14,459 bases of DNA from an uncultured Desulfovibrio sp. (GTDB lineage: Bacteria > Desulfobacterota > Desulfovibrionia > Desulfovibrionales > Desulfovibrionaceae): contig CAMWPE010000029.1 in assembly GCA_947176055.1 (NCBI GenBank), positions 1 to 14,459 on the forward strand, read 5' to 3'. A program made the position numbers and the translations under genes. The notes below the pieces were generated by a model. The model made no database searches and was not told the origin of the DNA. It saw nothing but the letters and a program-made list of their open reading frames with translations. Below are positions 6,100 through 13,919 of this stretch, in pieces; the stretch's first letter is position 1; each line of letters starts with the position of its first letter.

Positions 6100-8394
6100 C
6101 TACATACCCTTGAAAGGATTGGGGCCCAGGGCGGTTATGCGATCCACAAAACCGTCGATGAGTTCCGGGATCCTGTCATACTCGTCTATGGCCACTTCCA
6201 GTTGTTCCACTCTTTCCGGCTCGACCCTGAGGCGATTCAAGGTTTCGGCGATGTTTTCCATGCGCAGATGGGAGAGTTCGGAACCCTTCATAAAATGACA
6301 CTGATAATCGTCGCCGTATTTGCAACCCATAAGGAGCACGCCGTCGTAGCCCTTGTTCATGGCGTCGGAAATCCAGATGGCGTTTACCGAGCCAAGGCAA
6401 CGCACGGGAATGATCCGGCAATAGGGACTCCATTTTTTGTGTCGCAAGCCGGCCATATCGAGCGCCGGGTAAGCGTCGTTCTCGCAGGCCATAATGAGGA
6501 TCCGCGGGCCGCCTTCCTTGAAATTCTTTGGAATATCAGGCTGGCGGAGCATGGCGCTCACCTGATCGATATTGTAATCGGCGAAGGAAATAACGCGCTC
6601 GGGACAGGCGCCAAAGCATGTGCCGCAACGGCGGCAACGCGACGGATTGGGTTTTGGCGTGCCTTTTTCGTCGTCGTCCAGCGCTCCGAATGGGCATTCC
6701 ACTGTGCAACGCTTGCACTGGGTGCAACGCAGGAAATTGAAAATGGGATGAGTCCGGTCGCCGGAGCGGGGAGCCACGGCAACGCCGCGATCGCCGGATT
6801 CGATGCATTCGATGGCTTTCAGGACGGCGCCGCAGGCGTCCTCCTCGCATAGATCAAGCGTCATGGGTTGTCTGACGCAACCCGCGGCGTAAACGCCTGT
6901 CCTGCGCGTTTCGTAGGGGAAGCAGATATAGTTTGAATCCGCGTAGCCGTCGAAAAGCTCCAGATCCGGAAAATCCGGGCCCTGGCGGTAGTCGAAATTG
7001 ACAACCAGCTCCTTGGCGGTAGTGGGGACAATGCCGCAGGGGAGGACGACCAGATCGACATCGAGATCGAAATCCATGCCCAGAAGAGTGTTCTCGCAGG
7101 AGACTACGACCCTGTCCCCATGATCCTTGACGGATGTAACGTCGGCCTTGGTCATCATTATGCCCAGGCGATTTTGCATCGTCCGGTAAAAGCGCTCAAG
7201 GATGCCGGGAATGGCCATATTTTTATAAATTATATAGGCCTGAACGGCGTCGCCGGTCTTGTCGCAGATGATATTGGCCTGCCGCAACATACCCACGGAA
7301 TTGACTACGTTGGAATAGGCGAGGTGTTTAATGCTTTCGAGATCTTCCTTGACGTAAGGCTGATCCATGTTCTCGCCGTCGCTCTCCGCGTTTTTGCCGG
7401 AGGCTTCGGCCTCGAGGATATCCTTTTCCGGCTCGTTGGCTTCGGCGGCGAAGGCCTTTTCGGCGATGGTCGTGTCCAGGACAAAAGCTATGCGCTTTGC
7501 CTTTACTTCATTTTTAACCAACATTTGAGCGAATTGGGCCGCTGTTATGATAGCGGGACTCGAGCCCAATCCCATGGGCGCGAGGTATTTTTCGGAAAGG
7601 GGAACCCAGCCGGTCGCCACGACTACGGCGCCGACTTCCCAGGATTTTTCTTCGCCGCCGACATTGGCTATGGCCTTGTACTCTCCCGGCTCGCCAACTA
7701 GCGTTTTCATCGTAGCGTTCAGGCAAACGGTGATATTGGGATCCTTGTCCAGATCCTCGATGAGTTCGGACAAATGGGTGGGTTCCTTGTCCGCCCAGGG
7801 GGAGCGGAGCGGGGAAGCGACGGGAATATTGTTTACGGCGCCCCCCAGTTTGTCGTTTTTTTCGATGAGGACGACTTCGTAGCCGGATTTTGAGGCCTCG
7901 ATGGCGGCATGCATTCCCGTCCAGCCGCCGCCGATGACCAGGATCCGCCGGACGCCCTTGACTACGGCCGGATCGGCCGGCGTCGTTTTCTGGAGCTGGA
8001 CGACGCCCATGTTGATATAATCCTGGGCCATTATTTTGAGCAATTCCGGGGCGACGCGGGGATCAACCGGCGAACCGTCGGGATTTTCGTAACAAAGGAC
8101 GCATTGCTCGCGCAGATTTACGTGATCGACCAGGATTTTCCGACCGTCTTCCTGGGGAAAACGATAAAAGCCGCTGTCTACCCGGGGCGAGGCGCCGCAA
8201 AGAAGCACGCCGTCAAGATCGTTGGCTTTGATATCCGCCTCGATTTCCGGGACGCTCTCGGCCATTATGGGAACGACCTTGACCACGGGGGTAAGCTCGC
8301 CCCATTTTTCCTTTGTCTTCGCGGCCAGCTCATCCAGATTCAGGCCGCCGCCGATATTTTCGCGATCAAGATACACGCCAATTTTTTGAGCCAT
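6100..8394 (-). CDS. qmoB: QmoB, HdrA/MvhD-like flavin iron-sulfur subunit
   Basis: 764 residues. Residues 1-135 are an HdrA-like N-terminal part (with CVLCYENPDG at 98-107). An FAD-binding fold starts with RRILVIGGGWTGMHAAIEA at 149-167 and closes with TGVYAAGCVRQP near 499-510. Two ferredoxin-type [4Fe-4S] motifs follow: Cys557, 560, 563, 567 and Cys587, 590, 593, 597. The last 135 residues resemble MvhD/FrhD-type [2Fe-2S] electron-transfer domains: RILIMACEND at 631, RCLGS at 665, GCKYGDDYQCH at 690-700. Around 310-350 there is an acidic, low-complexity insert rich in Ala, Glu and Asp. Cytoplasmic subunit of QmoABC that probably contacts AprBA. Start has GTAGGAGG right before ATG, five bases after the qmoA stop. 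Confidence 0.95.
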   Translation of the reverse strand: MAQKIGVYLDRENIGGGLNLDELAAKTKEKWGELTPVVKVVPIMAESVPEIEADIKANDLDGVLLCGASPRVDSGFYRFPQEDGRKILVDHVNLREQCVLCYENPDGSPVDPRVAPELLKIMAQDYINMGVVQLQKTTPADPAVVKGVRRILVIGGGWTGMHAAIEASKSGYEVVLIEKNDKLGGAVNNIPVASPLRSPWADKEPTHLSELIEDLDKDPNITVCLNATMKTLVGEPGEYKAIANVGGEEKSWEVGAVVVATGWVPLSEKYLAPMGLGSSPAIITAAQFAQMLVKNEVKAKRIAFVLDTTIAEKAFAAEANEPEKDILEAEASGKNAESDGENMDQPYVKEDLESIKHLAYSNVVNSVGMLRQANIICDKTGDAVQAYIIYKNMAIPGILERFYRTMQNRLGIMMTKADVTSVKDHGDRVVVSCENTLLGMDFDLDVDLVVLPCGIVPTTAKELVVNFDYRQGPDFPDLELFDGYADSNYICFPYETRRTGVYAAGCVRQPMTLDLCEEDACGAVLKAIECIESGDRGVAVAPRSGDRTHPIFNFLRCTQCKRCTVECPFGALDDDEKGTPKPNPSRCRRCGTCFGACPERVISFADYNIDQVSAMLRQPDIPKNFKEGGPRILIMACENDAYPALDMAGLRHKKWSPYCRIIPVRCLGSVNAIWISDAMNKGYDGVLLMGCKYGDDYQCHFMKGSELSHLRMENIAETLNRLRVEPERVEQLEVAIDEYDRIPELIDGFVDRITALGPNPFKGM

Positions 8395-8399
8395 GCCTC

Positions 8400-9635
8400 C
8401 TACCTCCCTTTCGCGATTTGCGAAGCTTTCAGAGCCGCCGCCGTGCCTGCCTGGGCCGAGCGGCTAACGTCCAGAGGCATCCGCGCGCAACCCGCGGCGA
8501 ATATCCCGGCTTCCTCTCCGCCCGCGACGAATCCGTCCATGTCCAGAGGCATGGGCAAAGGCAACGATTCGGCGGCCAGGGAAGGCTGCATACCGGTCGC
8601 GAGAACGCAGAGTTCGTATTCCAGTGTCTGCTTTTCCCCAGTGATGGCGTTTTCCGCCACGACGCGAAGATTATCGCCGCGGCCTGGCAGGATTTCCGCC
8701 ACTTTGCCCTTGACGAAGCGGACATTGGGCAATTTTTGAACTTTTTCGAGGGTGTTTATATAACGGCCCGGCGCTCGCAAATCAATATAGTAAACCGTAA
8801 TCCTGACCTGAGGATTCTGCTCTACGAGATACAGGCACTGTTTGAAGGTCGCCATACAGCAGATATAGGAGCAGTAATTGAGATGATTCTGATCCCGGGA
8901 GCCGGCGCATTGGGCGAAGGCTACGCTCAAGGGCCGCTGGCCGTCGGAAGGACGCTTTATGACCCCGCCTGTGGGACCAAACGGAGAGGCCAGGCGCTCC
9001 ATCTGCATATTGGAAATACAGTTTTTCCATTTGCCGCCGCCCAGATTGGGCAGATTGGCCATATCGTATGGCCGCCAGCCAGTGGCGACAATGATCGAGG
9101 CTACGTCCAGCTCGATTTCTTTGGCCTTTTCGTTAATATTCAGAAATTTGGCGCCGGCGACCCTGGCCGCGTCCGATTTGGACAGGGCGGAGGGATCGAG
9201 AACCCAGCGGGCCGGAAAAGCGAAGGGCATGGCTTTGTAGAGAGCCTTTCTTTTCGTCATGCCCAGCTCGAATTCGCTGGGCGCTTCCCCCTCGAGGGAG
9301 GAGGCAAGGAGACTGAAATCTACGTTAAAAGGCGGCGTATGACGGGGATTCAGGCGGATTTTCGCGGTATAGCCGCCCTTTTTGCCCTTTAGGCCGACCA
9401 GTTCCGTCATGGTGAAACATTTGATTAATGGATTTTTTTTAATACGCTGGAACTGGATTTCCAGTCCGCAGGACGGCGGACAAAGTTTCGGAAAATATTT
9501 GGTAAGCTGGGCAACCCTGCCGCCGAGCCAGGGATTCTTTTCCACAAGATAGACCTCATGGCCCAGTTCCGCCGCTTCAATGGCGGCGGTAAGACCGGTC
9601 AAGCCTCCGCCTACCACAAGAATGGCATTGGACAT
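8400..9635 (-). CDS. qmoA: QmoA, HdrA-like FAD subunit
   Basis: Cytoplasmic FAD protein of QmoABC, 411 residues, the usual size. The dinucleotide fold is at the N-terminus: AILVVGGGLTGLTAAIEAA with an acidic residue at 32 to bind ribose. HdrA-type cysteines are seen: Cys52 and Cys56 (KLCPPSCGLE), then CAGSRD at 243 and YCSYICCM at 254-261. A second FAD contact region is LCVLATGMQPS and the closing strand GIFAAGCARMP. Unlike QmoB it has no eight-cysteine ferredoxin domain. Start: GGAAGGAGATCCAGG before ATG. It lies 108 bases past aprA, with a GC hairpin in between, and is followed almost directly by qmoB. Confidence 0.95.
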   Translation of the reverse strand: MSNAILVVGGGLTGLTAAIEAAELGHEVYLVEKNPWLGGRVAQLTKYFPKLCPPSCGLEIQFQRIKKNPLIKCFTMTELVGLKGKKGGYTAKIRLNPRHTPPFNVDFSLLASSLEGEAPSEFELGMTKRKALYKAMPFAFPARWVLDPSALSKSDAARVAGAKFLNINEKAKEIELDVASIIVATGWRPYDMANLPNLGGGKWKNCISNMQMERLASPFGPTGGVIKRPSDGQRPLSVAFAQCAGSRDQNHLNYCSYICCMATFKQCLYLVEQNPQVRITVYYIDLRAPGRYINTLEKVQKLPNVRFVKGKVAEILPGRGDNLRVVAENAITGEKQTLEYELCVLATGMQPSLAAESLPLPMPLDMDGFVAGGEEAGIFAAGCARMPLDVSRSAQAGTAAALKASQIAKGR

Positions 9636-9708
9636 CCTGGATCTCCTTCCGCAAATAGGATTATCCCCGTATTTCAGGCGAGGGATTTGGAGCGTTACGG
9701 CAAGAAGC

Positions 9709-9732
9709 GGGCGGCCCGTCGGGGGGCCGCCC
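9709..9732 (-). repeat. 9-bp GC stem-loop between aprA and qmoA
   Basis: GGGCGGCCC (9709-9717) and GGGCCGCCC (9724-9732) are perfect inverted arms with a six-base loop, 11 bases past the aprA stop. On the minus strand the stem is followed by GCTTCTTG, too few T residues for a strong terminator. Best read as a stabilising or partly terminating hairpin that lets aprBA message outnumber qmo message in one operon. Structure seen, role inferred. The remaining bases 9636-9708 hold the qmoA ribosome binding site and nothing else clear. Confidence 0.6.
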
Positions 9733-9743
9733 AGAAAAGCCGG

Positions 9744-11738
9744 TTAATCAGCGGGAATTATACGGATATAAGGCCTCTTGAAGAACAGGGTCTTGCCGGT
9801 GAGGGGATCATACTTGGAATTGACAAAGCATTTCCATTTCTTGTCGTCCAGGCCCATGAAATCGCCGCGATAGTAGAAACCCGGATAACGGGTCTCTTCG
9901 CGGAAATAGATGTGCTGCATATGCAGGCGCACGGTCCAGAGGCGATGGTAGTTTTCCCAGCAGCGCAGCAGCTGATGCAGGTCGCGCGCGGCCAGTTTTT
10001 TGGAGTCTTCCTCGAGCAGGCCCAGCAATTCGAAGCCGGTGTCCAGCATTTCTTTCGAAGTCATGTAATAGGTCGCCACGCCGCCGCCGTATTCGTCGGT
10101 GGCCTTGATCAGGCGCATCATGAAGTTCTTCGGGGCGAGGTAATTGGGATTGACCGTAGGATCAGTGGAGACCTGGTAACCATCCATATAGGTATGGTAG
10201 GGCTTATAGACCATGTCTTTGAGTTCTTGGTCGGATTCGCGCAGCGTGGGCTGGAAATCCTTGTGATCCATTACGTAGCGCACCATCTGCTTACCGCAGA
10301 TCCTGCCTTCGGCGTGCGAGCCGGAGGAGAACTTGTGACCGGAGGCGCCCACGCCGTCGGCGCAGGTAAAGAGACCTTCCACGGTCGTCATGCGGTTATA
10401 GACCTTGCCGTTAACGGAGCGGATCTTGTATTCTTCAGGCACCCAGTCTTCGTCCGGGCCGGACACCCAGATGCCGCTGCAACCGGAGTGGGAGCCCAGC
10501 AGATAGGGCTCCGTGGGCATGATTTCGCTGCCTTTGTATTCGGGCAGGGTGTTTGTGCAAGCCCACAGGTTGGCCTGGCCCACGCACATATCGAGGAAGT
10601 CTTCCCAGGCCTCGGACTCGAGATGCCGCTGCTGCTCTTCGTCCATGGTGGCGAAGGTGGTATTGAGGGCCGTTTTGGTGTCCATGCGGATGGGACCGCG
10701 ACCGTCGCGCATTTCGCGCAACATCATGTGGTTGCGCAGGCAGGTGGGAATGACCTTGCCCGTAGCGTAGCCCATCTTCTGATAGGGCGTCAGCATGTTC
10801 TTGTTGGTTTCGCAATAATCCTGGCCGTTGCCGTTGGTAGCTTTGGCCTTGAAGAGCAGGAACCAGGCGCCGACGGGACCGTAGCCGTCCTTGAAGCGGG
10901 CGGGAACGAAACGGTTTTCCATCATCGTCATTTCGGCGCCGACCTGGGCGCAGAGGGCGTAGGTCGAGCCGGCGTTCCATACCGGATACCAGGCGCGTCC
11001 CATGCCTTCGCCCATGGAGCGGGGACGGTAAATATTGACCGCGCCGCCCGCGCCCACCATGATGGCGTTGGCCCGGAAAATATGAACCACGTTTTCGCGC
11101 ACGCTAAAGCCCACGGCGCCGGCTATGCGGTTCGGCACATTGGCGTCGAGCAGAAGCTTGACTATAAACATGCGCTCCATAATGCGATCCTGGCCGAGGG
11201 CGTTTTTAGCCGCTTCGGCTACGATGCATTTGTAGGATTCGCCGTTGATCATGATCTGCCAGCGGCCGGATCTCACGGGTTTATCGCCTTTGCGCAGGCT
11301 CATTCCCTTCGCCTTGGCTTGCGCGCCGTTCAGGTTGTGGCCAGTGGCTTCGTCCTTAATCCAGATGGGCAGGCCCCAGTCTTCGAACAGCAGGACGCTG
11401 TCGTCCACATGGCGCCCCACGTCAAAGATCAAATCCTCGCGCACGATGCCCATGAGGTCTTCGCGCACCATTTTTACATAATCGTCCGGCGTGTTGTCGC
11501 CGAGATAGGTGTTGATGGCCGACAGGCCCTGCGCCACGGCGCCGGATCTTTCGAGGGCGGCCTTGTCGCAGAGAAGAATGCGCAGATTCTGGGGATCGCC
11601 CCAGCGAACGGCCTCGTAAGCCACGCCGCAGGCGCCCATGCCGCCGCCTACGATAAGCAGGTCGACGTCGTGAGTTTTTACTTCGGGTTCGGATATTGGC
11701 AAACCGCTGGAGGGCTCGTTTACCGGAAGTTTGGGCAT
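9744..11738 (-). CDS. aprA: Adenylylsulfate (APS) reductase alpha subunit
   Basis: Catalytic FAD subunit that reduces APS to sulfite and AMP, in the cytoplasm. 664 residues, the normal length. The FAD fold starts VDLLIVGGGMGACGVAYEA (25-43), followed by LERSGAVAQGLSAINTYLG (62-80), which covers the flavin face. Residues matching those at the known active site are Asn76, Trp254 (YPVWNAGST), Arg281 (FVPARFKDGYGPVGAW) and His417 (LLGSHSGCSGIW). The closing FAD segment is TCADGVGASGHKFSSGSHAEGR (458-479). The sequence looks very close to Desulfovibrio AprA. Start: AAGGAGATCCGAA before ATG. It sits 60 bases after aprB in one operon with qmoABC. No truncation or lost residue seen. Confidence 0.98.
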   Translation of the reverse strand: MPKLPVNEPSSGLPISEPEVKTHDVDLLIVGGGMGACGVAYEAVRWGDPQNLRILLCDKAALERSGAVAQGLSAINTYLGDNTPDDYVKMVREDLMGIVREDLIFDVGRHVDDSVLLFEDWGLPIWIKDEATGHNLNGAQAKAKGMSLRKGDKPVRSGRWQIMINGESYKCIVAEAAKNALGQDRIMERMFIVKLLLDANVPNRIAGAVGFSVRENVVHIFRANAIMVGAGGAVNIYRPRSMGEGMGRAWYPVWNAGSTYALCAQVGAEMTMMENRFVPARFKDGYGPVGAWFLLFKAKATNGNGQDYCETNKNMLTPYQKMGYATGKVIPTCLRNHMMLREMRDGRGPIRMDTKTALNTTFATMDEEQQRHLESEAWEDFLDMCVGQANLWACTNTLPEYKGSEIMPTEPYLLGSHSGCSGIWVSGPDEDWVPEEYKIRSVNGKVYNRMTTVEGLFTCADGVGASGHKFSSGSHAEGRICGKQMVRYVMDHKDFQPTLRESDQELKDMVYKPYHTYMDGYQVSTDPTVNPNYLAPKNFMMRLIKATDEYGGGVATYYMTSKEMLDTGFELLGLLEEDSKKLAARDLHQLLRCWENYHRLWTVRLHMQHIYFREETRYPGFYYRGDFMGLDDKKWKCFVNSKYDPLTGKTLFFKRPYIRIIPAD

Positions 11739-11798
11739 TTCGGATCTCCTTGTTGTTCGTTCGCTGTCAGATGAATTTGCTCGCCGCCGAATCGCGTC

Positions 11799-12320
11799 CT
11801 AGGCCGGAGACTCTTCTTTCCTGAAGAGCGGATTGGCCATGGGCGCGGCTACTTCCATCTGCTTGTCGGGTTCCTCGAGCGGATGTTTTTCCTTGACGGC
11901 TTTCTTGGGCGTGGCGACCTGTTTTTCGGTAAACAGCAGGGGATCGTCAAGATTGCCGGTTTCCGGCAGACCGTCGTACGGCTTGATGGAGCCTTCGGGA
12001 GTGGTGCGGATCGGGAACTGGAAGCGTTTTATGCTGCCGTTGCGGAACTGCACGGTCCAGGAAATGCTCTCGCTGCCGCGCATGGGAATACAGACGCCTC
12101 CCAGGGGGCAGAAGTCCGCGTAGGGACGGGCGGATATGGCGCTCTGCGGGCAAATTTTTACGCAGGAATAGCACTCCCAGCACGCGTCCACTTCCTGATT
12201 GTAAGCCCTCATGGCCTCGGGATCGAGGATCATGAGATCGTTGGGGCAAATGTACATGCAGGCCGTCTTTTCCTGGCCTTTGCAGCCGTCGCATTTGGAC
12301 GGATCGACATACGTCGGCAT
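11799..12320 (-). CDS. aprB: Adenylylsulfate (APS) reductase beta subunit
   Basis: Iron-sulfur partner of AprA that passes electrons to its FAD. 173 residues. Two [4Fe-4S] sets are seen: Cys10, 13, 21, 25 (CDGCKGQEKTACMYICP) and Cys47, 50, 53, 57 (CWECYSCVKICP). The insert between Cys13 and Cys21 is the AprB hallmark. A beta-rich middle (ISWTVQFRNGSIKRFQFPIRTTPEGSI is split around 86-112) and a long charged, proline-containing tail follow; in known structures this tail wraps around AprA. Start: GGAGGAGAAGT before ATG. First gene of the operon, behind a 128-base structured leader. Confidence 0.97.
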   Translation of the reverse strand: MPTYVDPSKCDGCKGQEKTACMYICPNDLMILDPEAMRAYNQEVDACWECYSCVKICPQSAISARPYADFCPLGGVCIPMRGSESISWTVQFRNGSIKRFQFPIRTTPEGSIKPYDGLPETGNLDDPLLFTEKQVATPKKAVKEKHPLEEPDKQMEVAAPMANPLFRKEESPA

Positions 12321-12354
12321 ACTTCTCCTCCGCGTTTAATAAAATGTTGTGGAA

Positions 12355-12433
12355 CAGCCGGACGCGCCGGCTGAACGGGGAGCTATCCCCGAAAACGCGC
12401 GCCGGGAACTGCCCGGCGATCGCCGCGATCGCG
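12355..12433 (-). promoter_or_regulatory. Structured aprBA leader: three tandem hairpins and two palindromes
   Basis: Between the predicted promoter and aprB lie three consecutive perfect hairpins: CGCCGGG/CCCGGCG (12400-12418, 5-base loop), CGGGG/CCCCG (12376-12391, 6-base loop) and CAGCCGG/CCGGCTG (12355-12373, 5-base loop). Upstream of them, partly overlapping the first, are two 10-bp palindromes sharing one base, GGCGATCGCC (12415-12424) and CGCGATCGCG (12424-12433). None has a T-run, so they are not simple terminators. Such a leader could protect a highly expressed message or bind a regulator. It matches no riboswitch class I know. Confidence 0.55.
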
Positions 12434-12454
12434 CGGACGCGGTTGCTTGCGAAT

Positions 12455-12484
12455 TTTCTAACAAGGCATTGTTGTTCGCGTCAA
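12455..12484 (-). promoter_or_regulatory. Probable sigma70 promoter of the apr-qmo operon
   Basis: TTGACG (12479-12484, five of six matches) and TAGAAA (12455-12460, four of six) are 18 bases apart on the minus strand, ending about 135 bases before the aprB start codon. Upstream (about 12518-12570) the DNA is unusually AT-rich for the window and includes the palindrome ATTTATAAAT, which might act as an upstream element or protein site. I see no terminator between argD (stop at 12578) and this promoter, so read-through from argD is possible. Confidence 0.55.
12460..12473. promoter_or_regulatory. Candidate operator between the apr -35 and -10 boxes
   Basis: Perfect inverted repeat AACAA-GGCA-TTGTT placed inside the promoter spacer, where a bound repressor would block RNA polymerase. 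The arms resemble half-sites of Rex-type repressors (TTGTnA...TnACAA), but their orientation is reversed relative to the usual Rex site, so I do not assign it to Rex. Confidence 0.35.
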
Positions 12485-12577
12485 TACCCTTTTTGAAAAT
12501 TTCCCGACTACTCGATGACGCGATTTAGTAAATTATTTATAAATTCAATAAGTTGGATGTCTATTTTTTTGCCCGCT

Positions 12578-13774
12578 TCAGGCGCCCGCGATTTCTTGCA
12601 GGGCTATGGCGAATTTGCGCAGATCATCCCTGGCTATGGTGAGCGGCGGCAAAAGCCGCAGGACTTTTTCATGGGACAAACCGCAGATAAAACCGGCTTC
12701 GAGCAGTTTTTCCCAGACTGGACGGGCGGATTCCCGGAATTCGACGCCCAGCATGAGTCCCAGCCCGCGGACTTCCTTGATCTTTTCCGGGAATTCGCAT
12801 TGGAGCTTCAGGAGCTCTTCTTTAAGCTCCGCTCCTTTGTCGGCGGCTTCGGCCGCCATATCGTCCCGCGACATGATCTCGATTGTCTTCCGGGCCACGG
12901 CCGAAACAAGCGCGCCGCCTCCGAAGGTCGTGGCGTGGCTCCCGGGTTCGAAGCCTTTCGCCATTTCTTCGGTCGCGAGCATGGCGCCCATGGGCAGACC
13001 GTTGGCCAGCGATTTGGCCGCGCTGATCGCGTCCGGTTTGATTCCGGCATGCTGGAAGGCCCAGAATCGGCCCGTCCGGCAGAGACCGCACTGAACTTCG
13101 TCGCAAATAAGAAGTATGTCACGCTTGCGGCATATGGCCTCGACTTCCCGCAAATACTCCGGAGGCAAGGGAACGACGCCGCTTTCGCCCTGCACGCATT
13201 CCAGCATTACGGCGGCTGTGACCGGAGAAATTTTGGCTTCGAGGGCCGCGGGATCGTTGGGCGGAACTTGCGCGAAGCCCTCCGGCAAAGGAGCAAAACC
13301 GTCGGCCAGACTTTCGCGGCCGGTGGCCGCGAGCGTTCCCAGTGTGCGCCCGTGGAAAGCGTCCTTTAGAGTGATGATTTCATAGGCGTCGCGCTTTTTT
13401 ACCTTCCTCATGTATCTGCGGGCCAGCTTGATGCACGCTTCGTTGGCTTCCGCGCCGGAATTACAGAAAAAGGCCTTGTCGTGATGAGTTGTGGACAGGA
13501 GGATTTCGGCCAGCTCCAGTTGCTCCGGTTGATAAAAGAGATTGCTGACATGCCAGAGTTTGCCCGCTTGCGCGTCGAGGGCGGCGCGCAATTCGGGATT
13601 GCAGTGACCCAGTCCGACTACGGCGATTCCCGCCAGAAGATCAATATATTCGCGACCGTCGATATCCCAGAGCCTCGAGCCCTCTCCGCGGACAATGGCC
13701 AGGGGATAACGGCTATAGGAGCGGCATAAAAGTCTTTTTTCCTCATCCCTGATTTTTTCGAAAGCTTCGGACAT
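12578..13774 (-). CDS. argD: Acetylornithine aminotransferase (class III, PLP)
   Basis: 398 residues. Converts N-acetylglutamate semialdehyde to N-acetylornithine in arginine synthesis; members often also serve succinyl-diaminopimelate in lysine synthesis. Seen: GIAVVGLGHCNP (49-60), FFCNSGAEANEACIKLAR (102-119), AFHGRTLGTLAATG (139-152), CDEVQCGLCRTG with Asp225 for the PLP pyridine, and SAAKSLANGLPMGAML with Lys254 as the PLP lysine. HATTFGGG follows. I chose the ATG at 13774, which has AAGGAGTTCTCC before it; the frame runs open to 13921, but those 49 residues are basic, unlike the family, and cover the divergent intergenic region. Other omega-aminotransferases (GABA, ornithine) are the alternatives, but length and motifs favour ArgD. 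It is the only arginine gene seen here. Confidence 0.9.
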   Translation of the reverse strand: MSEAFEKIRDEEKRLLCRSYSRYPLAIVRGEGSRLWDIDGREYIDLLAGIAVVGLGHCNPELRAALDAQAGKLWHVSNLFYQPEQLELAEILLSTTHHDKAFFCNSGAEANEACIKLARRYMRKVKKRDAYEIITLKDAFHGRTLGTLAATGRESLADGFAPLPEGFAQVPPNDPAALEAKISPVTAAVMLECVQGESGVVPLPPEYLREVEAICRKRDILLICDEVQCGLCRTGRFWAFQHAGIKPDAISAAKSLANGLPMGAMLATEEMAKGFEPGSHATTFGGGALVSAVARKTIEIMSRDDMAAEAADKGAELKEELLKLQCEFPEKIKEVRGLGLMLGVEFRESARPVWEKLLEAGFICGLSHEKVLRLLPPLTIARDDLRKFAIALQEIAGA

Positions 13775-13919
13775 GGAGAACTCCTTGTATTGTTTACGGG
13801 GACGCTCGAATGTGCTATTTTTTTTGACGCGATTCAAGACGCGTTTTCGCGTCGTCGCGACTCCCGTTCCCTTTTTTCGCGAACGTCCCGCGTTCGCCCA
13901 ACCCCCGCGGGGAGGCGCC
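13775..13919. promoter_or_regulatory. Divergent intergenic region between argD and the AMMECR1 gene
   Basis: 145 bases that must hold promoters for both directions. A perfect hairpin GCGAACG-tcccg-CGTTCGC lies at 13879-13897, in the AMMECR1 leader. The palindrome CCCCGCGGGG (13903-13912) abuts that gene's ribosome binding site. For argD, TTGAAT-N17-CACATT on the minus strand (about 13810-13838) is a weak promoter candidate; I would not rely on it. Confidence 0.35.

Noticed and set aside
5839..6852. A 337-codon plus-strand frame antisense to qmoC and qmoB
   Set aside because: Shadow of two firmly identified genes on the other strand; no family motifs.
8313..9392. A 359-codon plus-strand frame antisense to qmoA
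   Set aside because: Arg/Gly/Pro-rich shadow of qmoA with no domain character.
9558..11774. A 738-codon open frame on the plus strand, antisense to all of aprA and part of qmoA
   Set aside because: It mirrors the reading frame of a highly conserved gene with strong GC-third-position bias. It is rich in Ala, Gly, His and Val with no recognisable domain, and I see no convincing start signal.
12415..12433. GCGATCGC palindromes as possible HIP1-type repeats
   Set aside because: Only one tandem pair was noticed, in a GC-rich leader; not enough to claim an interspersed repeat family.
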